Source of the DNA: UBA8389 sp035719105
GTDB lineage: Bacteria; Bacteroidota; Bacteroidia; Bacteroidales; UBA1402
Direction of reading: 5' to 3'
Length of the DNA stretch: 64,000 nt
Assembly: GCA_035719105.1 (NCBI GenBank)
Contig: DASTGN010000006.1
Span: 248,001 to 312,000, forward strand
In this document: piece by piece, positions 43,873 to 53,245 of the stretch
How the letters are laid out: each line of letters opens with the position of its first letter
Numbering within the stretch: position 1 is the stretch's first letter
Program-made: the position numbers and the translations under genes
Notes under the pieces: generated by a model
Told to the model about the DNA's origin: nothing
Database searches by the model: none
Seen by the model: the letters and a program-made list of their open reading frames with translations, nothing else

Positions 43873-45062
43873 TATCTTTTGGGTCTCACTAAAACATGTT
43901 CCGTTAAGGATTGTTTCCATTGTGGAAGTTGGTTGAAAAATTCTTGGGCGTTTTGAACTCCACCCTGTTGTTTTTTCCAATAAACAGTGGCATAATAGCG
44001 AATGACTGGACTTCCTTTCAGCAGATACAGAAAGTTGTCATTGTCTTGGCAATCCGTGGTTTTGGTGATTTCCTCCGGGCAATAGACAGCCAAACCAACG
44101 GTTTCCTTTTCGTATTTGATGGTGTCACTAACCGGCCAGTTGCGGCCCCAGACTGCCAAAACATGATCTTTATTGTAGGCAGTCATTTCTGGAAACTTTT
44201 GAACGCCAGTGCAATAAGTCTGTGCTGCAAGATCATTGGCAGCAAGGTAGTTTACAATTTCCAAATCCCGATGTCCAGCATATAGGAACGCACGAGTGGT
44301 CATTTGTACGCTTTGACTCTGATACTGCCAATTGTCCGATTCCATTTCGACCACGGTTCGAACGGGACCATTAGCCAAAATGCGAGCTGTGCGGTTGGAA
44401 ACCGGTTCGACGTGCAAAGCCTTTTTGCCATCCCAACCCTTAAAGGTGCCTACAGATACATAGCTGTTAACCAATAAGATATCATCGCCGAAATTTTTAG
44501 AAAGCATGGAATCGGTGGGATACCAAAGCGATTCGGCCAGTTCCAATCGAGGTTGTTTTTTTCCGTATACATCGATGGTCTGTTTCTTGTCGAAATAGAA
44601 CCGATACCCCATCCATTCACTTTCGAAGGCGGGGCCGTGGTGATGAAGGGAATTGTATAAGTTTCCCGTAGGCGAAGAAATTTCCTTAATCGGAATGATC
44701 GATTTACCTTCCTTTTTAAACATTTGCGCATTCACGCGTTTTGGGAATACTTTTTTGGACGGTTTTGCAAGAAATTTCAACGTCAGGGATTCCTTTTGAA
44801 GGGATCTCAGATTTACTGTCAATGCAATTTCTTCAACCTTGCCGTCACGATCGAGGTCATCGGCTTGAACTGGAATCTGTTTTTTTCCAAAGAAAGCAAC
44901 AGGATATCCAACAGGCAGTGATCCCCCAAATTGTTGACTCGTCAACACAATGGGCTGGTCGGGACGGTCGAAATTAGAAGGATTTTCAATGGTAAAAGTG
45001 TAACTTTTAGCGGAAACCACTGAACTGCAAACGAGCAATAAAATCAATAATAGGTTTTTCAT
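43872..45062 (-). CDS. DUF4861 family secreted protein
   Basis: 396 residues, signal peptide ending VVSAKS. The family pattern is visible: SYTFTIENPSNFDRPDQPIVL, VPVQADDLDRDG-type segment (IPVQADDLDRDGKVEEIAL), YNSLHHHGPAFESEWMGYRFYFDKKQTIDVYGKK, and GHRDLEIVNYLAAND. DUF4861 proteins occur beside polysaccharide-degradation genes in Bacteroidota, and a role in glycan breakdown is likely but unproven. Starts 71 bases after the phosphorylase gene, separated by a terminator. Confidence 0.85.
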   Translation of the reverse strand: MKNLLLILLLVCSSVVSAKSYTFTIENPSNFDRPDQPIVLTSQQFGGSLPVGYPVAFFGKKQIPVQADDLDRDGKVEEIALTVNLRSLQKESLTLKFLAKPSKKVFPKRVNAQMFKKEGKSIIPIKEISSPTGNLYNSLHHHGPAFESEWMGYRFYFDKKQTIDVYGKKQPRLELAESLWYPTDSMLSKNFGDDILLVNSYVSVGTFKGWDGKKALHVEPVSNRTARILANGPVRTVVEMESDNWQYQSQSVQMTTRAFLYAGHRDLEIVNYLAANDLAAQTYCTGVQKFPEMTAYNKDHVLAVWGRNWPVSDTIKYEKETVGLAVYCPEEITKTTDCQDNDNFLYLLKGSPVIRYYATVYWKKQQGGVQNAQEFFNQLPQWKQSLTEHVLVRPKR

Positions 45063-45077
45063 AGGAATGGTGGTTAT

Positions 45078-45114
45078 AAAAAAACGGGTATCATCCGATG
45101 TTAGACGATACCCG
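45078..45114 (-). terminator. Rho-independent terminator of the glycogen genes
   Basis: On the minus strand, stem CGGGTATC / GATACCCG (45114-45107 with 45092-45085), extended by GTC/GAT-type pairs, then seven T. It lies 20 bases after the phosphorylase stop. Confidence 0.8.
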
Positions 45115-45133
45115 CAAATTTAGGTTTAATATC

Positions 45134-47692
45134 TTAAATGATCCATTTTACATAACAAAAATCCTGGCGGTGAGGCAAATCGACATTTTTCGGGAAAACA
45201 CGGACGGCGTAGGTGAAATGGCCGGCGCGATTCAACGTGTATTCTATCCCGAAGGTTTGAAGGTCATTTTCGACATGCAGCAAATCAAATTCCGTAATAG
45301 TCAGATTGCGCTTTCCATCTGGACGAATGTTGTTGATAACCAATTCCACACCCAAATCAGGGTCGATGCCTGCGTATTTAAGCGTAACCTTGAATTGATA
45401 TTTCTGACCGACACACAGATCTTTGCCGAAATTCTCAGGCATTTCTGTGCTTTGAACGGTGATGCTGTCCCAAAAACCGGCCACTTTTTCCTTCCAAGCC
45501 GCAATCTCGATGGCCTTTTTGAAATTATCCGCTTTTAATAGGGCTGAACGGTCAGCCAGTTTGGTGTAGAATTTTTCCAGGTAATCATCCAACATACGCT
45601 TGGTTGTATACTTTGGAGCAATTTTAGCTATGGAATTTTTGATGTACATGATCCATTCCGGCGAGAATCCATTTTCAGCTTTGGAATAATAAAGCGGTAT
45701 AATTTCGTTTTCCAGCATGCTATAAATGGTTGCAGCATCCAATTGATCCTGAAATTCAGGATTTTCATAAGTGATTTTGTCGGTCAATGCCCAACCAGCA
45801 CCCTTTTCATAACCTTCCAGCCACCATCCGTCCAAGACTGAGAAGTTGAGTACTCCGTTCATTTGAGCCTTTTCACCGGATGTACCGGATGCTTCTAGCG
45901 GGCGAGTCGGCGTATTCAACCAGATATCAACACCGGAAACGAGGCGACGGGCCAATGCCATGTCGTAGTTTTCAAGGAAAATGACCTTGCCTTGGAATTC
46001 CGGCATTTTGGAGATTTCCATAATGCGTTTGATGAGGCCTTGTCCTCCACCGTCAGCGGGGTGCGCTTTACCGGTGAACAGAAATTGTACAGGGTATTGC
46101 GGATTGTTGACAATCTTGGACAAACGTTCCAGGTTCATGAACAACAAATGAGCACGTTTGTAGGTGGCGAAACGACGGCCGAACCCAATGGTCAAGATAT
46201 TAGGATTCATTTTTTCAAGAATGGAAACTACTCGGGTAGGATCTCCCTGATTGCGAAGCCAGTTTTCCTTGTATTTGGCACGAACGTATTCGAATAATTT
46301 CTGTTTGAGAACCTGACGCGTTTCCCAAACTTCTTGATCGCTAACCTGATAAATCTTTTCCCAGTGCTTTGCATTGGATTGATCGGACCACCATTCTGGA
46401 CCAAAGGTCTTGGAATATAATTTCTGCCATTCGGAAGCCGTCCAGGAAGGCATGTGTACACCGTTGGTCACATAATTGACATGCAATTCTTCAGGGAAAT
46501 AACCTTTCCAAATGGGATTGAACATTTCCTGTGAAACCTTACCGTGCAACCAGCTGACACCATTGACTTCCTGGCAACAATTGCAAGCGAATACGCTCAT
46601 GGAGAATTTTTCGTGAGTGCCAGGTTCTTCACGACCCAAGTCGATGAATTCCTGCCAGCTGATTCCCAATTTAGCAGGGAATGCGCTCATGTATTTGGCA
46701 AAAAGGTCTTCCTCAAACGAATCATGACCTGCCGGCACCGGGGTATGGACGGTGTACAGCCCCGAAGCACGCACCACTTCCAGTGCTTGTGTGAACGTCA
46801 ATTGATTTTGCTGAACCAAATCCACCAAACGTTGTGCATTGATAAGCGCGGCATGCCCTTCGTTGCAGTGGTAGACTTGTTTTTTTATGCCCAACGTGTT
46901 GAGCAACTGCATTCCACCAATACCCAATAGATATTCTTGTTTCAATCGATTCTCCCAGTCTCCTCCGTAAAGTTGAGCAGTAATCTGACGGTCGAATTCA
47001 CTGTTCAAGGCATTGTCGGTATCCATCAAATAGAGGGAAACGCGGCCAACTGCAACCTTCCAGACATTTACAAAGAGTTTGTAACCAGGGTACTCCATGA
47101 CCAACACGATGTTGTCCCCGTTGGCATCTTTTACCTGAACCAGCGGCAAAGTATTGAAATCCTGGGGTTCATATTTGGCAATTTGTTGGCCTTCCATAGA
47201 AAGCTCCTGAGTAAAATAGCCATTTCGATAGAGGAAACCGACAGCAGTCATGTTGATGTTGCAATCGGAGGCTTCTTTGAGGTAGTCACCGGCCAAAACG
47301 CCAAGACCACCGGAGTAAATTTTCAATATATCGGTCAAACCATATTCCATGCTGAAATAGGCAACGCTTGGCTTTTGAGTGTTCACGGGAGTGTCCATGT
47401 AAGCACGGAACTCAGCGTATAAAGTTCTCAGCCGATTCATGAAACCAGAGTCCTGGGTCAAATCCTTCAATCGTTGGTAGGGAACAGTTTCAAGCAAAAG
47501 AACGGGGTTGTGTCCGCATTCGGACCACAACTCGGGATCCACTTCCCGGAAAAGCTTTGCAGCCTCGTGTTTCCATACCCACCAAAGATTGTAGGCAATT
47601 TCCTGCAATTCACAGAGACCCGGAGGCATGGTCGATTTAACGACTACTTCGGCCCATTGGGGGGTATTGGTGTTGTTTACTTTGACTTTCAT
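45134..47692 (-). CDS. glgP: Alpha-glucan (glycogen/starch) phosphorylase
   Basis: 852 residues. The N-terminal DUF3417 domain (ELQEIAYNLWWVWKHEAAKLF) marks the bacterial alpha-glucan phosphorylase group. AYFSMEYGLTDILKIYSGGLGVLAGDYLKEASD and the PLP-lysine block RPLEASGTSGEKAQMNGVLNFSVLDGWW are intact. It releases glucose-1-phosphate from the ends of glycogen. The C-terminal 90 residues form an extra beta domain usual in this group. It is 19 bp downstream of glycogen synthase, so synthesis and breakdown enzymes share a transcript. Confidence 0.96.
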   Translation of the reverse strand: MKVKVNNTNTPQWAEVVVKSTMPPGLCELQEIAYNLWWVWKHEAAKLFREVDPELWSECGHNPVLLLETVPYQRLKDLTQDSGFMNRLRTLYAEFRAYMDTPVNTQKPSVAYFSMEYGLTDILKIYSGGLGVLAGDYLKEASDCNINMTAVGFLYRNGYFTQELSMEGQQIAKYEPQDFNTLPLVQVKDANGDNIVLVMEYPGYKLFVNVWKVAVGRVSLYLMDTDNALNSEFDRQITAQLYGGDWENRLKQEYLLGIGGMQLLNTLGIKKQVYHCNEGHAALINAQRLVDLVQQNQLTFTQALEVVRASGLYTVHTPVPAGHDSFEEDLFAKYMSAFPAKLGISWQEFIDLGREEPGTHEKFSMSVFACNCCQEVNGVSWLHGKVSQEMFNPIWKGYFPEELHVNYVTNGVHMPSWTASEWQKLYSKTFGPEWWSDQSNAKHWEKIYQVSDQEVWETRQVLKQKLFEYVRAKYKENWLRNQGDPTRVVSILEKMNPNILTIGFGRRFATYKRAHLLFMNLERLSKIVNNPQYPVQFLFTGKAHPADGGGQGLIKRIMEISKMPEFQGKVIFLENYDMALARRLVSGVDIWLNTPTRPLEASGTSGEKAQMNGVLNFSVLDGWWLEGYEKGAGWALTDKITYENPEFQDQLDAATIYSMLENEIIPLYYSKAENGFSPEWIMYIKNSIAKIAPKYTTKRMLDDYLEKFYTKLADRSALLKADNFKKAIEIAAWKEKVAGFWDSITVQSTEMPENFGKDLCVGQKYQFKVTLKYAGIDPDLGVELVINNIRPDGKRNLTITEFDLLHVENDLQTFGIEYTLNRAGHFTYAVRVFPKNVDLPHRQDFCYVKWII

Positions 47693-47711
47693 ATGATGCG
47701 AGTATTTTGGT

Positions 47712-49370
47712 TTATTTAGTTGTTTTATAATTTTTCGTAACCTTTCTCAAGGCCAAATCGTATGCTTGATAATAAGATTCGATGAATTCGGACCAATGCG
47801 CTTTTTGGGAAAGTTTTTGAGCACGGTCGGAAATAAGTTTACGTTCATTGTCGCTTTTGCGGGCAAAATCCAGAATGATCAGTGAAATGGCATCGGCCAC
47901 TTGTTGCACATTGTGGTCGTTTCGGTTTAATACGGCAACACCGTCCGAAATACCTTCTTCATCGCCCTGTTGCAAGGCCCATGCTCCAAAACCCGCTAAA
48001 TTGGTGGTAATGGTGGGTATTGAAAAAGCAATGCTTTCGAGTGGGGTGTAACCCCATGGTTCATAATAAGATGGGAAGACAGTCAGGTCGAAACCGGATA
48101 GTAAGTCGTAGTAAGGCATGTTCAGGATGCCGTCGCTTCCATTCAAATAGCAGGGAACCAAAATAATTTTAACCTTGTCTTCGGCTGAATTTTTGAACCC
48201 GCGGTATTGAATCATTCTCAACACGTTGTCATTTTCGATGTGATTGAGCCAATGGGTGGTCCATGGATAATACAGCGGGCTTGTTGTGTTGTTGGAATCG
48301 GCCATTCTTACAAGTACTTCCTGACGCGGTGCCGAAACGTCTCCCGGTACTAAAAGGAAAGCAACGATTTCGCGTTCCAACGATTTCTGTTTTGAAAGTT
48401 TGTAAAGCGAATCAATGAAAACGTCCAATCCTTTGTTTCTAAACTCGTATCGTCCACTGGTGGCGAGGAACAGCACATCTTCTGACAAAGTGCATCCACA
48501 CAGCGCTTCGGCTACTTTAGTCAATTGGTTTCGAGCATTCATTCGTGTTTGTTCAGCTTTCTTGCCTTTGGGCACAAATTGATCTTCGAAGCCGTTGGGT
48601 GTGACGATGTCCGGGTTTTTTTCGAGCAAAATCCGGCATTCCTTGGCTGTGATGTCGCTCACCGTGGTGAAACAATTAGCATGACGAGCTGCCAACTTTT
48701 CCACGGAATGTTTGGAAACCATGTTCAATTCTCTGGCCATCATATCTCCATTATAGAAAGACATGAAGTCGTAGAGTGGCTTGTTGTTGCCGCAAATAGA
48801 ACGACCAATGGAGGTAGCATGGGTGGTAAAAACGGTTGCCACATTCGGCAGGAACTGTTTGCAAAAAAGCAAGCCGAAACCAGTGGTCCATTCATTGAAA
48901 TGAGCAACGACGTTTTGATCGGAGAGGTTGGAATAATCGTAAAAACTTTTGATGACCTTACCGCAAGCCCAAGCAAACAGGCAGGATTCATCGTAATCAC
49001 CGTAGGCATGCAGGGAATCCACTCCGAACCAATTCCATAAATCGGTGAATATCTGATCTTTATTAGAATAATAGTCGGTATAGTCCACTAAAATGACCAT
49101 CGGATGTCCGGGAATGTCCCAACGCCCGACGCGAATTTTAAGACCTTCTGCAGCAGTCTGTTGGCGCCATGGAATCAGTAAAGATGCATCCTCCGTAAAA
49201 CCAGCATTGCGTTCGTTCAGATCTGGGCCAATAAAAATAATTCTGTCTTTGTGGCTGGTTTGCAGTGATTTAGCCCTTGTGGAAAGAACTGTGTAAATGC
49301 CTCCTACCTTATTACAGACTTCCCAGCTTACCTCAAAAATATAGTCAGGAATCAACCGTCCTTCTTCCAT
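47712..49370 (-). CDS. Glycogen synthase, Gys/GT3 type
   Basis: 552 residues. The start YIFEVSWEVCNKVGGIYTVLSTRAKSL carries the Lys-Val-Gly-Gly substrate motif of GT3 glycogen synthases, the eukaryote-like type found in Bacteroidota. DVLFLATSGRYEFRNKGLDVFIDSLYKL and the C-terminal FPSYYEPWGYTPLESIAFSIPTITTNLAGFG with the catalytic Glu pair are clear. It extends glycogen from UDP- or ADP-glucose. First gene of the pair with the phosphorylase. Confidence 0.95.
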   Translation of the reverse strand: MEEGRLIPDYIFEVSWEVCNKVGGIYTVLSTRAKSLQTSHKDRIIFIGPDLNERNAGFTEDASLLIPWRQQTAAEGLKIRVGRWDIPGHPMVILVDYTDYYSNKDQIFTDLWNWFGVDSLHAYGDYDESCLFAWACGKVIKSFYDYSNLSDQNVVAHFNEWTTGFGLLFCKQFLPNVATVFTTHATSIGRSICGNNKPLYDFMSFYNGDMMARELNMVSKHSVEKLAARHANCFTTVSDITAKECRILLEKNPDIVTPNGFEDQFVPKGKKAEQTRMNARNQLTKVAEALCGCTLSEDVLFLATSGRYEFRNKGLDVFIDSLYKLSKQKSLEREIVAFLLVPGDVSAPRQEVLVRMADSNNTTSPLYYPWTTHWLNHIENDNVLRMIQYRGFKNSAEDKVKIILVPCYLNGSDGILNMPYYDLLSGFDLTVFPSYYEPWGYTPLESIAFSIPTITTNLAGFGAWALQQGDEEGISDGVAVLNRNDHNVQQVADAISLIILDFARKSDNERKLISDRAQKLSQKAHWSEFIESYYQAYDLALRKVTKNYKTTK

Positions 49371-49405
49371 GAATACAACCCTAATTATCTATAAAAAATA
49401 CCCTG

Positions 49406-49413
49406 CAAAGATA
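49406..49413 (-). promoter_or_regulatory. Candidate -7 element of the glycogen operon
   Basis: Minus strand TATCTTTG, exact TAnnTTTG, 36 bases before the glycogen synthase ATG. Confidence 0.45.
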
Positions 49414-49444
49414 CTTCTTTTCACCAAACTTTTTGAATTTAAGC

Positions 49445-49452
49445 TATCTTTG
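49445..49452 (+). promoter_or_regulatory. Candidate -7 element of the acyltransferase/amidase pair
   Basis: TATCTTTG, exact TAnnTTTG, 19 bases before the ATG at 49471. It faces away from the glycogen promoter. Confidence 0.45.
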
Positions 49453-49470
49453 TAACTAAATCAAACCATT

Positions 49471-50037
49471 ATGTTTGCACAAGGCCTTTGCAAGGGGATT
49501 TTAAGATTAATTGGATGGAAATGGGATAGTTCCATCCCTGATTTGGACAAATGTGTCATTTGTGTTGCTCCACATACCAGCAACTGGGATTTCGTCATGG
49601 GGAAACTGGCTTACACCGCTTTAGGCAGGAATGCCAATTTTGTCATCAAGCAAGAGTGGATGAGAGGACCAATCGGCAAACTGATGTCCAAACTTGGAGG
49701 TATTGGCGTGGATCGAAACAAGCCCAGCATGTTTACCGACCAAATGGCCGAACTCTATAGGACCAGAAGCAAATTCAACCTGGCCATCACCCCGGAAGGA
49801 ACCCGAAAGGCGAATCCAAAATGGAAAAAGGGATTCTACCACATTGCAATGAAAGCTCAGGTTCCCATTGCCTTGGTAAAAATCGATTATGGCAACAAGC
49901 AGATGTCTATTTTCGAACTGTTCACTCCAACCGGAAACGAGCAGGAAGACATCTTTGCCATTCAGCAGAAATATATGGGTGTCAAAGGCAAACACCCCGA
50001 AAAATTCGTACTCCCTTCCAAACCCCTCGTGAAATGA
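49471..50037 (+). CDS. PlsC-like lysophospholipid acyltransferase
   Basis: 188 residues, a small member of the family. The catalytic HX4D box is in APHTSNWDFVMGKLAY; the second motif reads ITPEGTRKANPKWKKGFYHIA with the EGTR lysophosphatidate site. No long N-terminal membrane helix. It may acylate lysophosphatidate or another glycerolipid. Its stop overlaps the omega-amidase start by 4 bp. Confidence 0.9.
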   Translation: MFAQGLCKGILRLIGWKWDSSIPDLDKCVICVAPHTSNWDFVMGKLAYTALGRNANFVIKQEWMRGPIGKLMSKLGGIGVDRNKPSMFTDQMAELYRTRSKFNLAITPEGTRKANPKWKKGFYHIAMKAQVPIALVKIDYGNKQMSIFELFTPTGNEQEDIFAIQQKYMGVKGKHPEKFVLPSKPLVK

Positions 50038-50804
50038 GAATCAGCTTGATTCAGACGGACATCATTTGGGAACACAAGAACGCCAACCTGATGTTTTACG
50101 AAAGCTTGCTTTCGGGCTTGACCGGAAAAACCGATTTGGCAGTTCTTCCGGAAATGTGCACGACTGGTTTCAGCATGAATCCGGAATCATTAGCCGAAAC
50201 GATTGAAGGAGAAACCATTACGGCTTTCAAACGCATGGCGTCTGGTTTCGGTTTTGCCATTGCCGGAACATTCATCGGAAAGGATGATAAACACTGCTAC
50301 AATCGTGCTTTTTTTATAAAACCCGACGGTCAGGTAGACTTCTACGACAAACGTCACTTGTTTCGGATGGGTGATGAGGGTCATCACTACGCTTCGGGCA
50401 AAATCAAGAAAATCGTTTCTTATCTCGGCTGGAACATCCGTTTGGCAGTCTGTTACGATCTTAGGTTCCCGGTTTGGCTTCGCAACGTAAAAAACGAATA
50501 TGATTTGCTCTTGGTCATGGCGAACTGGCCAGAAAGCCGCCAACACGTCTGGACCAGCCTTTTAACTGCGAGAGCGCTCGAAAATCAAGCGTATGTATGC
50601 GGTGTCAACCGAGTAGGAACGGACCCCAATCAAATCGTTCATTCAGGCGGTTCGATGCTGGTCAATGCCTATGGAACCAACTTGTCTGAATCCAACCCAG
50701 AGGGTGTAAGCGTACAGACACTCACACTCAACCTGGAGGAATTGCACCGCTTCCGACAAAAATTTCCGGTATGGAAAGATGCGGATGCGTTCGAAATTAT
50801 TTAG
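50034..50804 (+). CDS. Omega-amidase / nitrilase family carbon-nitrogen hydrolase (YafV/Nit2-like)
   Basis: 256 residues from the ATG at 50034 (MRISLIQTDIIWE), which overlaps the preceding stop; a longer frame runs inside the acyltransferase gene. The catalytic triad is Glu40 (VLPEMCTTGFSMN), Lys106 (FYDKRHLFRMG) and Cys140 (LAVCYDLRFPVWLRN). Enzymes with this build hydrolyse alpha-ketoglutaramate or ketosuccinamate, clearing by-products of transamination. The 3' end overlaps mgsA by 8 bp. Confidence 0.93.
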   Translation: MRISLIQTDIIWEHKNANLMFYESLLSGLTGKTDLAVLPEMCTTGFSMNPESLAETIEGETITAFKRMASGFGFAIAGTFIGKDDKHCYNRAFFIKPDGQVDFYDKRHLFRMGDEGHHYASGKIKKIVSYLGWNIRLAVCYDLRFPVWLRNVKNEYDLLLVMANWPESRQHVWTSLLTARALENQAYVCGVNRVGTDPNQIVHSGGSMLVNAYGTNLSESNPEGVSVQTLTLNLEELHRFRQKFPVWKDADAFEII

Positions 50805-51249
50805 ATGAACGTTTAAAGGTGATGTATTTCGGTTCCATTGGAATATAATCGGTACGATCCCATAATGTGCTGGTAATCATTAAGTCAGCACTGTATCGGT
50901 TGCAAGCGATGGGTACATTGTGCACTCTGCACTGACGAAGCAACATCTGAATATCGGCTTCATGAGGCTGCGGGTTCAAGTCGTCAATCAAAAAAACAGC
51001 CAAGTCGATTTGTTTCCGAACCACCAAAGCGGCGATTTCGGCATCACCTCCGAGCGGGCCTGAGTTCATACAGGTGATTTCTGCATTGACTCCCTGGCTT
51101 TTCATCGCTTTTTCAACCAAAGAGCCCGTTGTTCCGGTGCAAACCAAATGGTGTTCAGAAAGAAAATCTGAATTGAAAATGGCCCACTCAATCATGTCTG
51201 CCTTGCGCTTATCGTGGGCTACCAAGGCTATTGTCAGTTTCTTATGCAT
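50797..51249 (-). CDS. mgsA: Methylglyoxal synthase
   Basis: 150 residues, full length. ALVAHDKRKADMIEWA, LVCTGTTGSLVEKA with the phosphate site, MNSGPLGGDAEIAALV with catalytic Asp69, and NPQPHEADIQMLLRQC with His96 are all present. It turns dihydroxyacetone phosphate into methylglyoxal, a relief valve for phosphate limitation or sugar overload. Convergent with the omega-amidase gene. Confidence 0.95.
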   Translation of the reverse strand: MHKKLTIALVAHDKRKADMIEWAIFNSDFLSEHHLVCTGTTGSLVEKAMKSQGVNAEITCMNSGPLGGDAEIAALVVRKQIDLAVFLIDDLNPQPHEADIQMLLRQCRVHNVPIACNRYSADLMITSTLWDRTDYIPMEPKYITFKRSSK

Positions 51250-51383
51250 CTTATTTTTAAATTGAATATGATATTTCGGTACAAAGGAATAATATTTTAT
51301 TGGAATATAGGAGTAAGGTACGCATTTGTTGTTAATTTTGGTGTCGCCAAAAACCGTAATCTTGTACGTTTCTTAAAGTTTTC

Positions 51384-52526
51384 ATGAAGAATCGTCTAAT
51401 TCTATCACTGTTGATCTTCAGTTTGGGTTGTTTGTATCTGGAAGCCTCCAATAAAGACTCCATAGACATGCAGACCCAAATCTCCATGTACGGATTGTTG
51501 AATCCTGAAAATACGATCACGTTTTCGGCAGGAGCCAGAGTTCTTCCTCAAGTGGATTATTTGCGCGACTTTTCCAGGGACAGGCGCGTCAGTGCCGAAG
51601 TTTCGGGAAATTTCAGTTTGAATGCAGACCTGCTGCCTCGAGCAGTGGCTAATGATCATGACCCAGTATTTTTTGCTCGTTTGTACAGGGCATGGGTGCG
51701 TTTTTCCTCGCAGCGCAATGAAATTCGGGCTGGGTTACAGCAGCTCAACTTCGGTTCGGCCTCTTTGCTCAGACCTTTACAATGGTTTGATGGGATCAAC
51801 CCGACAGATCCGCTTCGTTTGACCAACGGTGTTTGGGGTATATTAGACCGCATTTATTTCGAAAACAATGCGACTCTTTGGTTGTGGGGGCTTTATGGAA
51901 ACGGGGATAAACGTATTTGGGATTTCAACAAGCCTCAAAAAGACTTGCCCGATTTCGGTTTTCGGTTTGAACATCCGGTTGCACAAGGTGAAGTGGCCGT
52001 ATCAGTTAATCATCGACCGGTGGAGGTGAATGTCGGTACCGATTTAGAATCTCGATTTCAGGAAACGAAAATCGGTTTGGATGGGAAGTGGGATCTTGGG
52101 CCAGGTATTTGGTTTGAAGATAGTTACACCGTGACATCAAAAGAAAGCCCCTTTCAAGGAGGTTGGAACCTGTTGACCGTTGGTGCTGATTTGACGCCTG
52201 AAGGTCTGGATGGCGTTTCTTTTACCGCTGAACATCTGCTTAGTACGAATTTTTCTTCCGTAAACAATGTTCAACTTACCACCAACTTGTCTGCCTTGTC
52301 CGTAACCTGGCCCATTAATATGATCAACCGTCTGAGTGGCATTGCTTTATACAGCTGGGAGAATGATTTCTGGTTTCGTTTTCTGACCTTTAGTGCCGAT
52401 TACGATCGAAGTTCATTTTATCTGATCAGCTTTTGGAACTCGTCTGCTCCCGGTGTGCAGTTGCCCATGGGTTCTGTTTCCTTCTCTGGCTACGGCCTCC
52501 AATTGATGTATGTTGTCCATTTATAA
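51384..52526 (+). CDS. Predicted outer-membrane beta-barrel protein of an ABC export operon
   Basis: 380 residues, signal peptide ending LEASN (residue 23). The rest is amphipathic strands with many aromatic residues (RLYRAWVRFSSQRNEIRAGLQQLNFGSAS, ATLWLWGLYGNGDKR, FWFRFLTFSADYDRSSFYLISFW, GYGLQLMYVVHL), ending in a strand, so a porin-like barrel is likely. No family recognised. It is 25 bp upstream of the ABC ATPase and heads the operon. Confidence 0.7.
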   Translation: MKNRLILSLLIFSLGCLYLEASNKDSIDMQTQISMYGLLNPENTITFSAGARVLPQVDYLRDFSRDRRVSAEVSGNFSLNADLLPRAVANDHDPVFFARLYRAWVRFSSQRNEIRAGLQQLNFGSASLLRPLQWFDGINPTDPLRLTNGVWGILDRIYFENNATLWLWGLYGNGDKRIWDFNKPQKDLPDFGFRFEHPVAQGEVAVSVNHRPVEVNVGTDLESRFQETKIGLDGKWDLGPGIWFEDSYTVTSKESPFQGGWNLLTVGADLTPEGLDGVSFTAEHLLSTNFSSVNNVQLTTNLSALSVTWPINMINRLSGIALYSWENDFWFRFLTFSADYDRSSFYLISFWNSSAPGVQLPMGSVSFSGYGLQLMYVVHL

Positions 52527-52551
52527 ATTGCGATACTAATTACAAAGTCCT

Positions 52552-53241
52552 ATGAATGAAATAATCCAAATCAAAAACCTGGTCAAACGCTTTCCTGTCG
52601 GAAAGGATTTTTTCACTGCACTTCATGAGATCAATTTGAACTTCGGGCAGGGTGAATTCGCTGGATTCACAGGCCCAAGCGGTTCTGGAAAAACCACGCT
52701 GCTCAACATCATCGGTTCCTTGGACGCCCCCTCGCAAGGGAACGCCATTGTCATGGGTCAGGATGTAGCCCTTTTAAGCAATCGGGAAGCCGCTTTACTC
52801 AGGAACCGTCACATCGGATTCATTTTTCAAACCTACAATTTATTGCCTGTCTATACGGTTTTTGAAAATGTGGAATTTGCTTTGTTGCTTCAGAAAATGT
52901 CGACCACTGAACGACGCAAAGCCGTTATGGAAGCCCTCGAATGGGTGGGACTCACGGACAAAGCGAAATCTCGTCCCAATATGCTTTCGGGCGGGGAAAG
53001 TCAACGGGTAGCCATTGCTCGCTCCATGGTCAAGAAACCCGAAATCGTCTTAGCCGACGAGCCTACCGCCAATCTTGACTCGACGAATTCGCACCACATC
53101 CTGCAAACGATGAAAAAACTGAATGAGGAACTGAATGTGACTTTCTTGTTCGCAACGCACGATGAAAAGGTGATGAAATACCTGCGACGCATCGTTTCGC
53201 TGGAAGATGGCAAAGTCATTTCAGATCGCTTAACCGAATAA
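52552..53241 (+). CDS. ABC transporter ATP-binding protein (LolD/MacB-like)
   Basis: 229 residues. Walker A GPSGSGKTTLLN, Q-loop FIFQTYNLLPVYTVFENVEFAL, signature LSGGESQRVAIARS, Walker B IVLADEPTANLD and the switch His in FLFATHDEKVM are all intact. The LLPVYTVFENVE segment is typical of LolD/FtsE-type ATPases that work with FtsX-fold permeases. The first permease starts 4 bp downstream. Confidence 0.95.
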   Translation: MNEIIQIKNLVKRFPVGKDFFTALHEINLNFGQGEFAGFTGPSGSGKTTLLNIIGSLDAPSQGNAIVMGQDVALLSNREAALLRNRHIGFIFQTYNLLPVYTVFENVEFALLLQKMSTTERRKAVMEALEWVGLTDKAKSRPNMLSGGESQRVAIARSMVKKPEIVLADEPTANLDSTNSHHILQTMKKLNEELNVTFLFATHDEKVMKYLRRIVSLEDGKVISDRLTE

Positions 53242-53245
53242 AGCC